DNA from: Cercozoa sp. M6MM
Taxonomy: Eukaryota > Endomyxa: Ascetosporea
Assembly (NCBI GenBank): GCA_040357565.1
Contig: JBDODJ010000032.1
DNA: 64,000 nt
Reading direction: 5' to 3' (one strand)
The notes beneath the pieces are model-generated. The model was not told the DNA's origin. It searched no databases and saw only the letters and a program-made list of their open reading frames with translations. Each line of letters starts with the position of its first letter. Within the stretch, counting starts at the first letter, position 1. The position numbers and the translations under genes are program-made. Below are positions 15,241-25,286 of this stretch, piece after piece.

Positions 15241-18200
15241 TTACAGGGAAGTATGACTGCTGCTCCACTGGACCAAGTGAGTCGGTCTCGGGGATGTCAC
15301 GGTCGACGTTGAACTCGCAGATTGGCGGCTCAGAGGCGACCTCTCGGGCCATGTGCTAGTGTTGTCGCTGGCAGCTGGAGAATGAGATGGAGGGACGAGC
15401 GGCATGAACTCCGAGTCTGCCATTCTCGTCGAGGCCGCCAGCGTGTCCAGCTCGTCCTCGTCGACCTCGTCGGCAGGAACAATCCTCGGCGCAGCGATGG
15501 TGACAGCACGTCGCAGTCTGGGTCCATCGTCCGACTCATTGCCACTGACCGGCTGTATCCTGTTGTCGCCGTGCCTGTCACTGTGGCCGGCACGTCCTGT
15601 GAGTTTCGAGATCGAGCGCGTGATCCAACCGCGGAAGATGCCGTGTCCACTGTCGTTGCTGCTGTCGTTAGAGTTGCCAGTGTTGCCTCTAGTAGCACTG
15701 GTGCGACTGCCAGACAGGTGGCTACTCGGCAGGTTTGGCAGCGACTTGGATTTGCCGGCACGGAAACGCACGGCCTTCTTGGCAGGCTCGGTACCGGTGG
15801 GACGACGCAGCGCCCCGAGTGCCAAGGCGGCGTTGACCTTGCGCCAGCGCGCGCCGCCTTTGAGGTTCATGGAGAAACTCTCGTAGCGGCGCTTGCGTCC
15901 CTTGCGCAGCAGTATCTCGTTGACGACGTCGCCGAGTGTGTAGTTGCGCAGCTTTTTGACCGCCGTGTCGCCCGTCGAGTTCAGCGAGAGCATCATCTCC
16001 TGCAGTCACACCACTCACATCAGTCATACTGCATCAACACACACGTGTGGGGCATTAGGTACGTCGAAGTGAGCCGAGCCGCCGAGCAGGTTGACCATGC
16101 GGCACAGCTTGATGCAGAAGGCGAGTTTCTTCCAGCCGCGCAGAGTGACAGCGGCCGTGTACTTGTGCATGGCCGTAGCAAAGTCCGGAAAGCGACGCAG
16201 GATGTTCTTGAAGTCGGTCTTCTTGAGGATCAAGAGTTCCGAGTGCACCAGTGCGCGCACGGTCTGCTCTCGCCGCGAGGCACTCATGATACCGCGCTCG
16301 CCAAAGAAGTCGCCGTCGCCGAGGATGCGCAGGCGCTCGCCGTACTCGTTGAGCACTTCGAATTGGCCGCGTGCCACGAAGAACATCTCGTTGGCCCTCT
16401 CGCCGTAGATGTAGATCACCTCGCCTGGCAGGAAGATGCGCGACTGCAGCTTGTTGATGAGTGCCAGCACGGTGAGCTGGTTGGTCTCGCGGAACATGGG
16501 CACCTTGCGAATCAGCTTCTGATTCACGTCGATCTGCAGGTCCTCCCACAGACCGTAGTGCAAATCCTTGAGCATCTCGTTGTTCGAGTCGTCCAGCGAG
16601 CGCGACCAGCGGTACTCGTAGTACTCGAGGATCTGCTGCTGCAGGTGCGGGTTGACGTGCCGCTGCTTCATGAACTGCGTGAGCTGCTCCATCTTGCGGC
16701 GCTTCTCGCCTTCGGGTCCGTCCAGCGACGACAGCGCCGACGATGCCGAGCCGACAATGAAGGCGTACATGAAGACGCCCAGTGTGATGGCCACAGTCGA
16801 GAACCAGTACTCGTAGTACTCGTGTGGGTCGACGTCGCGACCGACGCCTGTGGTCACCATCACTGCCCTGTGAGATCGGTTGTGCAGTCATCCATATGTG
16901 CATATATATTTATATCCATACATATTTATATATGTATATATATATATGTATATATATATGTATATCTGTTGACAGTAGGTGCCTGCGGATACCAGAAATA
17001 CGCCATCGCGTAGGCCTCGCCGAACGTGTTCGCCTTGGTCGTTGGCGTCCACGCGCTCTCGCCGGCGCGATTGCCGGCGATCATCCAGTAGAAGCAGGCC
17101 ATCCAGTGCCACATCACGATCAGTCCGAACAGCAGTTTGAACAGGCGTATCACCGACGGGTTGATGCGTGTGCCCATCATGAGTCGCTTGAAGATGCGCG
17201 AGATGCGCAGCACACGAATCAACTTGAAGCCGCGCAGAAGACGCACCAGTCGGTTCAAGTTGGCCGCCGACGACGACTCGCCCAGGTACGCGCTGAAGAG
17301 CAGGTCGATTGGCACCTGCCAGTCAGGTTTTTAGACATGCAGACTATGCTCAAATGCACTCAGTATACAGTGCCTCAGCAAGTTAGGCTACCGATGCAAC
17401 GAGGTCGATCCAGAACCACTTCTTGAGGTAGGTTTTTGCAATCACGAGGTGCGAGGTCTCGAGCTTGCCCTCGTTGGGACCTTTGGTGTGCCGAAAGGCA
17501 GTGAAGAACTGCAGAACGAGGTCGCAGATGAAGAAAGCGTTGAGCAGCATGTCGAGCCAAAGCGCTTCGATCTCCCAGTCCGGGAAGCCCATGTTGACAG
17601 GCGTGATGACGGCAAAGTAGGCCACGAGCAGAGCGACGAAGAGGTCCCACCGAATGCGCCACTTGTTGTCAGGCCAGATGATGAAGGGCGCGTGCGGTCG
17701 CTTCGGTCCTTCGATGGCATCCTCCTCGTCGGCGGCGCGTTTCAGCAGGATGCGCGAGTTGCGTCGAATGGTCTTGAAGTGCCGGTCCATGCGCACCTCC
17801 GTGGCAATCTCGGCCGGCGTCTTCTGCGGCTCCTGGAACACCTCGAACCAGCGTGCGTTGGCAAAGCGCTGAAAGTTGAGACCTGACATGATTTTGTCTG
17901 CCGCCGCTCTCTCCTCGTCGCTGAACTCGAGGTCGGTCTCGCCGAGTGGCTCCTCCTCTGCCTCGAGCTCCTCTTCGATTTCGTCGAACGGCGCCGTTCG
18001 AGCGGTGCCACTCTGTCGCGGCAGCAAGCGCACCGAACGCTCCGACTTTGGCGATCGCGACTTTCGTCTCAGCAGCGGCGCCTCTTCGACCTCGCTCTCC
18101 GAGGACGTCGGTGACTCCACCGAGACGTGAAATTCGCCTTGCGGCGTCGTGAAGGACTGAAACGACCGAACTTTTGGTTTTGGCTCGGCGCGATCCTCGA

Positions 18201-19041
18201 ACTGAGTCACGCTCAGTCGAGTCGGAGAGCCTGGTGTTGACATGCGTGCTCGCTCGTGCTCGCGGCGAATGCTCTCTTGAGCGAGACTGTCGATGAGTTG
18301 GCCGATGGTTGCAGAGCCGCGCTTTGCAATGTCGAGTGATTTCAAGCGACGCTTAAAGTTCTTACTCAGCATGTCCTTCATTGGAGGAAACTCAGGTATC
18401 GACTCGGTCGACATCATCGAGCTGCCGCTTCGCACACGACGGTGCTTCTTTCGACTCTTGCCGGTGGGCACCGTCAGCGAAGGAGTGGAACTGTTTTCGC
18501 GCTGCTCCTTTCGAAGTCGTCGCACTCGCTTTGACTGTTTCTTTCTTCTTTCGTCGTCGAGCTGCGAAGCTCGCGAACTTTCGCTCACACTTTCTCGAGC
18601 GCTTGTGGATTCGGAAGCACTGGCAGACCGAACTGTGCCGAAAGCGGCATGCCGACCATCACGCAGCGTGAGCGACGGAACAGAAGGGTCCTCCGTATCA
18701 TCAACGGTCACGAGCGGCTTCGAGACCACGCGCATCCTATTCGGTCGCAAGCGCGAACGAGTGGCCTTGTGAATCGGCGACAAATCACGCGAGTCGCGCC
18801 GCTTGAGCACACCTCCCATGCGAAGCACACGCTCACTCACGACGTTCGGATTGCTGTCGACTCCGTTGTCATGTGCCGAGCCAGCTCCACTCGCCAGCCG
18901 ATACAGGCGCCGAGGCACATGAGGCGGTGCTTCCAGCGCTGCCACGAGCGATGAGTCACGAAACAACTGCGGTGACAAAAGCTTCGCAGCGCGAACGACG
19001 ACGTCTGGCATCGTTTCGAGCTCCCCATCCTCCCGGCCCAT
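15241..19041 (-). CDS. HCN/CNG-type cyclic-nucleotide-gated cation channel
   Basis: Plasma-membrane voltage and/or cyclic-nucleotide-gated channel subunit of about 1200 residues. ATG 19041 opens a Ser/Arg/Glu-rich N-terminal region of about 450 residues. S1 follows (WDLFVALLVAYFAVI), then S2-S3 (DMLLNAFFICDLVLQFFTAF; FWIDLVASVA) and S4 with regular arginines (NRLVRLLRGFKLIRVLRISR). S5 is LFKLLFGLIVMWHWMACFYW. The pore reads AMAYFW, then after an intron AVMVTTGVGRDVDP, then S6. The C-linker ends in a cNMP-binding domain (LPGEVIYIYGERANEMFFV; GDGDFFGERGIMSASRREQ) with the phosphate-binding-cassette Glu and Arg. A Ser-rich tail ends at TAA 15241-15243. The filter GVGR replaces GYGR. A long open frame antisense to the 3' exons is a shadow. 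Start lies 272 bp from the divergent MTHFS gene. Confidence 0.88.
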
Positions 19042-19313
19042 ACAAGGCAGCGGATCTTGAGGAGCCTGTTGTCAGTGCAATCTCTTCGCACGCGTTGACT
19101 CTCTAACCAATCAGTTAACCTTGCAGTGTTCGAGTCACAATTTCGTTCATCCGCGCGGAAGTCCAAGTGTTTTGGCACGGAGACAAAATACGCCACGCTG
19201 GGCTTCTGCATACGGGTGATTGCGGGTCTCAATTAAGCTGAAGGGTGCATACTAGGTGCAAGCACGCGCTTGGGCACGTTCATTTGAGTTCTGGGCACTG
19301 TACAGCACTGTAC

Positions 19314-20264
19314 ATGAGCGGTGAGGCTGCCACTGCCGACAACATCATGCGTGTGAACAAGCGTTTGTTGCGACAAGCCGTGCGCACCGATGTGGCGGCT
19401 CTGTCGCAGGACGCTGTCCGTGCTCAGAGTCAACAAGTGGCCATTCGACTGATGCGTTTACCGGAGTTTGCGAGGTGAGCATGCAATCCCAGTCTCAGCA
19501 GTGTGTGCTTTGTGAGGTGCGTGGTTTGACAGAGCTCGTGCGGTGGCAGCGTTCGACGGAATCGAGGGCAAGGAACTGGACACGGCGCCGTTGCTGGCGG
19601 TGGCACTGCAGGGCGAGAAACGCGTGTTCCTGCCGCGGTGTCTGGGCAAGCGCGGCGACAACGAGAGGCACTTTGGCGGCATGACCTTTCTGCCGGTTGC
19701 CGACTTGAGCACGCTGGAATCGTGGCCACGCAATAGCTGGGGCATCCGAGAACCCGTACGTGCAGTCCTTCCCTGTCGCTGTCTCGTATCCCTTCTTGTT
19801 TTGTTACTGTCCCTTGTCTCGCTAGCCCTTTGGCGATAAGGACGCCGAGAACTTCGCGCCTGTGCCGTTGCACCTGCAGCAACAGTGGCAGCGACAATGT
19901 GCCGAAACACAGGCGTTGATCGACGTGTTCCTCGTGCCAGGAAGCGCTTTCAGCGAGCAGGGCGCTCGTCTCGGCCAGGGCTGCGGCTTCTACGACCGCT
20001 ACCTCACGGCGTACCAGCAGCGACGACAGCAACTCGGCCTGGAGGTACGTGTGCTTTCGCCCTTGTCCTTCACCCCCCCCCCATGCTTGTGTTTGTGCGA
20101 CACAGCCGGCCACGCTGGTGGGCGTCGCACTCGACCAGCAGAAGCACGACGAGCTGCCGCTGGAACCGCACGACGTGCGCATGGACATCGTCGTCTTTCC
20201 GTCCGGCGCCTTTCGGCACGGCGAGCCGCTCTCCGACGACAATCTCAACCTCGACGCCGAATAG
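19314..20264 (+). CDS. MTHFS: 5-formyltetrahydrofolate cyclo-ligase
   Basis: Converts 5-formyl-THF plus ATP to 5,10-methenyl-THF in folate metabolism. Four exons. The start MSGEAATADNIMRVNKRLLR leads into the N-terminal helices (ALSQDAVRAQSQQVAIRLM), LAVALQGEKRVFLPRCLGKR and EPFGDKDAENFAPV. The nucleotide-binding motif is DVFLVPGSAFSEQGARLGQG with GCGFYDRYL (19925-20010). The C-terminal exon reads LVGVALDQQKHDELPLEPHD and VRMDIVVFPSG, ending at TAG 20262-20264. Length (about 230 residues) is normal for the family. One intron ends with a C run and CAG-type acceptor. It is divergent from the HCN-like channel gene, and the start of the retrotransposon lies only about 70 bp downstream. Confidence 0.9.
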
Positions 20265-20316
20265 TTTTGTTTCGTTTTGCTTTTGAGGGTGTGACTGTCA
20301 ACCAACATCAAACACC

Positions 20317-20331
20317 TGCTCCGCGTGGAAG
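20317..20331. repeat. 15-bp direct repeat, left copy (putative target-site duplication)
   Basis: TGCTCCGCGTGGAAG, identical to 26459-26473. The two copies flank the non-LTR element. The 15-mer is also the start of a dispersed repeat, so it may be a hallmark of the insertion site rather than a simple duplication. Confidence 0.65.
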
Positions 20332-20595
20332 TTAGTTAGTTGAGTCTTCTAGGAAACCAACTATGTAGTTCCCCTGCACCAGTCTGGGGTGGGTCACAAG
20401 AGCATGGCCGTGTTTACCGCCCGCTTAGGGTAGGACCATACAACTCCCCTTTTGACGTTCCCCAGACACCGAAGTCTACTTCATGGTTGGTGCAGGTAGC
20501 GGGCTACAAGTAGAGAGGCGTCGCAGGCCGCGTCGGGTCGTCCCGTCGTCGTCCTCCCGTCTCTCCACTCGATACCTAAACAAAACAGACAAACG

Positions 20596-20645
20596 GACAT
20601 AGACTTAGGGCCACCACTGCTGTGGGTGGTGGCCTAGTCTATGTC
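20596..20645 (-). other. Hairpin spanning the ORF2 stop codon
   Basis: GACATAGAC, TTAGG and GCCACCAC on the left pair with GTGGTGGCC, TA and GTCTATGTC on the right around an 8-base loop. The inner nine base pairs are perfect, with a small internal bulge further out. The outer arm overlaps the last ORF2 codons (V-T-D-I-D-stop). LINE reverse transcriptases of some clades recognise a 3' stem-loop; that role here is inference. Confidence 0.7.
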
Positions 20646-23600
20646 GGTGACCTTTCGGTCCAGTGCCTGCTGGGAGGCTAGTTGTCCTTCGACAGTTGCT
20701 TCCTCGTCCCAGGAGATCTTGGTGCCTTGATGCATTCTGTTGAGTGTTGCTAGGTTCTCAGGGTTGGCCAGTATGTCTTCAATTGTGCGCCACTGAGCCG
20801 CATTGGTGTTGTTTCTGATAGCTTCCGTTACCTTGCATTCCAGCAATCGGTGGTACGTGTCGAGAGTGTCTTCTGCATTTTCCCAGGTACCCGCGCAGTC
20901 GGGGCACTCGTTTACTTCCCGTTTTTGTAGTCGTTGTTTGCATCCCTTGCAGTTGGGAGTCCTGAGTCTGCCTCTGGCATTGCATTCATTGCACTTTCGT
21001 GGTATTTGGGCATAGTTGTAGTACTTGAAGCTTCCAAGTCTGTTGCAGAGGAATCTTGAAAGTGTACGGATGTCTGCGATGCTGAGTTTGCGCTCTTTGG
21101 CTATTTTGAGGAGTTTGTTTGAGTTCCTGATATGTTTCCAGGGGTTTCTGACGTGTGTTTTCTGTCGAGCTCTGGCTCTGGCCCTTCTGAGAGGGCGTTG
21201 CGGTTTATTGTTTTTGCTGTTTCGGGTCTGCTTTTTCAGTTTCTTGTGGTCTTTGTTTATTTTGATCCAGTTTCTCCTGTTGCGGCTGTTTCTTCCTTTC
21301 TTTGCTTCTTTGTCTGCTAGTTCGTTGAGGTGAATGTCGATGTGTGATGGTACCCAGTGTACCGTGATGTGCATGTCCTTTGTTAATTCCTTCAGTTGTG
21401 CATCAATCTCATCCATCTCTGTTTTTTGGGGTGTTGTCAGGTGCAAGATTGTTCCTTTGTTGTCAATCAGGAGTGCGATACGGGTTTCTCCTTTTTTATT
21501 AGCGTGTTTGATGCATTGCATTATGGCAACTCTTTCTGCATCATAGATAGTCGCGTTGGTGATTTTGCCATTGCCAGATCTTAGTCTTCCATTGACTGGT
21601 TTTCCTGATGTCCAGCCGTATCCTGCTTCGCTTCCGGCAAGGCTGCCGTCAGTTGCGTACACTTGTTGTAACTCTGCCCTGTTCGAGAGGTCACGTATCA
21701 GTTGGAGCCACTTGTGTTTGTGGTGTTCAGCATCCGTTTTCCGTATTGGCCATGTCTCGTGTTCTCTGGGTCTGTTCTCTGTCTTGATGATCCTTCCGAG
21801 AATCTTTCTCCTTCTTTGTGGTATTTCGCTCAGTTCAGCGTCGGTGATCTCGCGGTTTGTGGCTGCTCTTCTCCAAGCGGAAATTGGTGTGGTGTCAGTT
21901 TGTAGACACAATGTGCTCTCTTTAGCGTAGTGATTGATTAGTTCTGTCGCTTCTGCTCGTTCTGCCATCTCTTCGATTGTTCCTGTGTCGGTGATGGTGT
22001 ACACTGCCTCGTTGGGAGAGCTCGTGGGTAGTCTCATGCAGATCCTCAGGGCGGTGCGTTGTGTTATTTCGAGTTTTCTCCTCCATTTTGTGCTGCCTAT
22101 TTTGTGCCACCAGAGCGCGATGCCGTATCGGGCGCATGACAGTATCCATACTTTGTAGATCTGTACCGCTAGGTATTGTGTGAGTCCAGACCTCGTGTAA
22201 ATCAGTCTTTTCAGTGTGTTGATCCTCCGAGTGATTTTGTGGTGTAGTTGCTCTGCGTGTGCCTCGTACGACAGGTTTCTGTCTATGAGGAGACCTAAGA
22301 TTCTCATTTTGTCTACTTGCTCGATGTCTTCTCTCTCGTTGTCGTGGGACAGTGTTTTCATTCTGATTTTGAGGTCTCTGATAGTCTTCTTTCCCAGTTG
22401 GATGAACTGAGTCTTTGTGGGTGCAAATTCCATGCCGTTGCGTTTTGCCCAGGTGGTGGCTGTGTCCAGGAGGCGCCTACACGCTTCCTGCATGTCTGAT
22501 CTCTTTGTTGTCCTTACTATGACGTATGAGTCATCGGCGTATCCGACACTGTGTGCAGTGGTTACTGCTCCTTTAATTTTATAGTTTCGGGGGTGTCGTT
22601 TCATGTGTTCTCCTGTTCTTTGCAGTTGTATGTGCATGTCATCGAGGAAGGTCTTTGCGAGTAGAGGGCTGCAGATGGCTCCTTGGGGAGTACTGCCGTT
22701 GACTTGTTTGTCTGTTGATTCGGTGTCGTTTCTTCTCACCGAGATAGTTCTGTCTGAGAGGAAGGACTCCATGAGTAGCAGTTCTTTGCCATTCACATGT
22801 TTGGACAGGGCAATGATTGCGCCCTCTTTGTGGAGCTTGTCGAAGAAGCCTGTGATGTCTAGACTAATGACTGTCATGTACTCTCCTGCTTTCTTTGCCA
22901 TTTCTGCCTGCTGTTGTATGTAAGCCAGTGTGTCTAGCGTTGACATGTGTTGTTTCCACCCAGATTGGTACTTGGATACATACTGTGTGTTCATTTGTTG
23001 GGATGCTCTCTCGTTCATGAGTTTGTCCAGTAGCTTGCCGAGGCACGGCAGCAGCGAGATGGGTCGGTAGGAAGCTGCCTTTGTACAGTCCTTGCCAGGC
23101 TTGGGTAGCATCACTATAGTTGCATGTTTCCATGCCTTCGGGAAGTACCCATGTGTGAGACAGGCATTGTAGACCTTCAGTAGCAGTTGTTTGGCCTCAT
23201 CTGGTAGGTGTATGATGTGGTGGTTCATGATTTTGTCTCTGCCAGGTGCCTTGAATGGCGGGAGAGTGTTGATTGCAGCTTCCAGTTCGTCCATTGTCCA
23301 TAGTTTTGGTGCTTGTTGCAGTTGTGCTGCCTGTTGTAGCACCTCTTGGTGTTGTTGTGCAAATCTGTTCTCTCTGAGTACTTCATTGTTCATTGCGAAT
23401 TGGGACCAGTCTAGTGTGGTTTTCTTTTGTAAGTGTTCTGCAAAGATCTCTGCGATGGCTTTGTCTTCTGAGGCACCCTCAATTGTTGAGGCTCTGGTAG
23501 CGCCATTTGTTTCTCTGTCATTGATGTTTCTCAGTAGTCGAGTGGTCTCCCCGATTGTTGTGTGTGCGTTTAGTCTGGCCACTCTCTCCTGCCATAGTGC

Positions 23601-25286
23601 TTGTCTATCAATGCGAAGGCTTTGTCTGAGTTGTTTTCTCATGTTTTTGAGGAGTGCTTCGAGTTCAGACGCATCTTCATTTTTGTTTTTCAGTTCCTTA
23701 ATGAGTTTCATGGTGCTATATGTGTTCCTCTTGATTTTTATCGAGTCGACCGATATGCCTAGGCAAGAGTGTTGGGTGATTATTTTGGTGGGTGTTGCCT
23801 CTTCTATGGCTTCCTGCATGGCTTTGGTGATGTCTTCGACTGTGTCATTGATTTGCTCGGTGCTGTCCACATCTCTCTCTTGTGATAGCAGTCGAATCGA
23901 TTCATGTTCTTTGTATTTTTGGAGATCTATCTTCTTGTAGTTCTTTCTCCGTATGGTGTGTTTTGGTTTACGCACTGCTCGTTCTACTGTGACCATAACA
24001 GCGTGGTGGTCGCTGTATAGGAAGTGCAGGTGATCGTAGACCGATATTGTAGATTGTGCTGAGATGACACTGTCAGCTATCGCAAGGTCTATCGTTGTTC
24101 TGGGCTTGGCCTCTGCCTCTCCTCGGACTCTGTAACTGTGGGTTGGAGTGTACTTGTTGAGTATCTCCCAGTCATTTTCAGCTATTGCTTCTTGTAGGGC
24201 AATGCCTTGCTTGTTCGCCCGCGCTGATGTGGTTCTCGTTGTACCGTTGTCTACGTGTTCCTGGGAGTACCCAGCTTGATCTCTGGTATGTGCACACCAC
24301 TTGGCGTGTTTTGCATTGAGATCGCCAAGAATGAGACCAGGCTCCTGTGTTCTGCTGTGGAATTCCTTGAAGTCAGTTGTCAGTTGTTGCATTTGTTCCT
24401 TGCAGTTTCTGTCGGTTGGGTGGATGTAAGCGTACCATAGATGGAATCTCGTTCTCTTATGTTGTCCCACTCTTAGGTGGATGTACGAGGATGTTTCTGG
24501 GTTCCAGACACCAACAATGTGTAGCAGTGCCTTGTGTTTGCTGTATATCAGTGTGCCTTCTCGGAGTGTCTTGTTGTCTTCTTTAGATAGTTTTGGCGCG
24601 ATGGAGGCGACCAGTGCGTATTCGTTTAGTCTTTGCGGTGGGTTGTTGTGTCTGGTTTCGCTTAAGCATACGATGTCCGGCCTTTCTTCGGGTTGCAGGC
24701 AGTATATGCTGCTCAATAGTTCCTGTTGTTTTTCCTTGTTGAAGGTGTTCACGTTTTGGTGTAGGATGCGTAGTTTCGTACTTCTTTCAGCGTGGTTCTG
24801 TAGGGCCCCGATCTTTGCCCGCCTGAAGGCCTGCTGTATCGTTGCCCCGTTGAGTGTGCGTCTTGCGGTGCACCTGTGCTTAACTCGTTTGTCTGCGCGT
24901 TCGTACAGTTCTTTTATTCTTTTCTGTCCTGTCTCAGGTTCCAGGATTTCCTCTTGTTCTATCATGTATGCTTCTAGGCCTATTTCTCTCATGTCGGGTA
25001 TAACTATCTCATCAATGTGACGATCGTTGTCATTGTTGTCATCACTCTCATAGGTTTCTATTCCAATCTCTCTCATACCTGGTATCTCGATCTCGTCGTT
25101 TGGGTGGTCTCTCTCTTCTCTGATATTTTCTGCGTGTCTTGTTCTTTTATTGCGGTTGTTTACGCTCTCTGCTCCTTGTATATCAGCCAAGGCTCTGTTT
25201 CGTTTTTCTCCTATTCTAACCATCACTTGGGGTGTATTTTCGGTAGTGGTTTTGGAGGTTGTGCCTAGTTGGCGGGTTTGGTCCAT
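20634..25286 (-). CDS. Retrotransposon ORF2: APE endonuclease, reverse transcriptase, RNase H
   Basis: About 1550 residues; the open frame extends upstream to 25337 and overlaps ORF1. The first ATG in frame is at 25286. Basic N-terminal part, then an APE-type endonuclease (LRILHQNVNTF; IVCLSETRHNN; LILGDLNAKHAKW; RTTIDLAIAD; YSDHHAVMV). The RT follows (FKAPGRDKIMNHHI; YRPISLLPCLGKLLDKLM; VISLDITGFFDKLHKEGAI; GSTPQGAICSPLL; SVGYADDSYVI with the YADD box). RNase H comes next with its acidic residues (VYATDGSLAGSEAGYGW; DAERVAIMQCIKHA; ALLIDNKGTI; VHWVPSHIDIHLNELADKEA). A C-terminal cysteine region (CNECNARGR; CKGC; CPDCAGTWENAEDTLDTYH) is next to last. Stop TAG at 20634-20636. Makes and inserts cDNA copies of the element; no domain looks broken. 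Confidence 0.92.
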   Translation of the reverse strand: MDQTRQLGTTSKTTTENTPQVMVRIGEKRNRALADIQGAESVNNRNKRTRHAENIREERDHPNDEIEIPGMREIGIETYESDDNNDNDRHIDEIVIPDMREIGLEAYMIEQEEILEPETGQKRIKELYERADKRVKHRCTARRTLNGATIQQAFRRAKIGALQNHAERSTKLRILHQNVNTFNKEKQQELLSSIYCLQPEERPDIVCLSETRHNNPPQRLNEYALVASIAPKLSKEDNKTLREGTLIYSKHKALLHIVGVWNPETSSYIHLRVGQHKRTRFHLWYAYIHPTDRNCKEQMQQLTTDFKEFHSRTQEPGLILGDLNAKHAKWCAHTRDQAGYSQEHVDNGTTRTTSARANKQGIALQEAIAENDWEILNKYTPTHSYRVRGEAEAKPRTTIDLAIADSVISAQSTISVYDHLHFLYSDHHAVMVTVERAVRKPKHTIRRKNYKKIDLQKYKEHESIRLLSQERDVDSTEQINDTVEDITKAMQEAIEEATPTKIITQHSCLGISVDSIKIKRNTYSTMKLIKELKNKNEDASELEALLKNMRKQLRQSLRIDRQALWQERVARLNAHTTIGETTRLLRNINDRETNGATRASTIEGASEDKAIAEIFAEHLQKKTTLDWSQFAMNNEVLRENRFAQQHQEVLQQAAQLQQAPKLWTMDELEAAINTLPPFKAPGRDKIMNHHIIHLPDEAKQLLLKVYNACLTHGYFPKAWKHATIVMLPKPGKDCTKAASYRPISLLPCLGKLLDKLMNERASQQMNTQYVSKYQSGWKQHMSTLDTLAYIQQQAEMAKKAGEYMTVISLDITGFFDKLHKEGAIIALSKHVNGKELLLMESFLSDRTISVRRNDTESTDKQVNGSTPQGAICSPLLAKTFLDDMHIQLQRTGEHMKRHPRNYKIKGAVTTAHSVGYADDSYVIVRTTKRSDMQEACRRLLDTATTWAKRNGMEFAPTKTQFIQLGKKTIRDLKIRMKTLSHDNEREDIEQVDKMRILGLLIDRNLSYEAHAEQLHHKITRRINTLKRLIYTRSGLTQYLAVQIYKVWILSCARYGIALWWHKIGSTKWRRKLEITQRTALRICMRLPTSSPNEAVYTITDTGTIEEMAERAEATELINHYAKESTLCLQTDTTPISAWRRAATNREITDAELSEIPQRRRKILGRIIKTENRPREHETWPIRKTDAEHHKHKWLQLIRDLSNRAELQQVYATDGSLAGSEAGYGWTSGKPVNGRLRSGNGKITNATIYDAERVAIMQCIKHANKKGETRIALLIDNKGTILHLTTPQKTEMDEIDAQLKELTKDMHITVHWVPSHIDIHLNELADKEAKKGRNSRNRRNWIKINKDHKKLKKQTRNSKNNKPQRPLRRARARARQKTHVRNPWKHIRNSNKLLKIAKERKLSIADIRTLSRFLCNRLGSFKYYNYAQIPRKCNECNARGRLRTPNCKGCKQRLQKREVNECPDCAGTWENAEDTLDTYHRLLECKVTEAIRNNTNAAQWRTIEDILANPENLATLNRMHQGTKISWDEEATVEGQLASQQALDRKVTDID

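Noticed and set aside
15322..17013. 563-residue plus-strand open frame
   Set aside because: It is antisense to the C-terminal exons of the HCN-like channel, whose minus-strand frame carries clear family motifs. High GC removes stops on the other strand.
20803..25268. Plus-strand open frames opposite ORF2
   Set aside because: Shadows of a long coding frame; no family motif.
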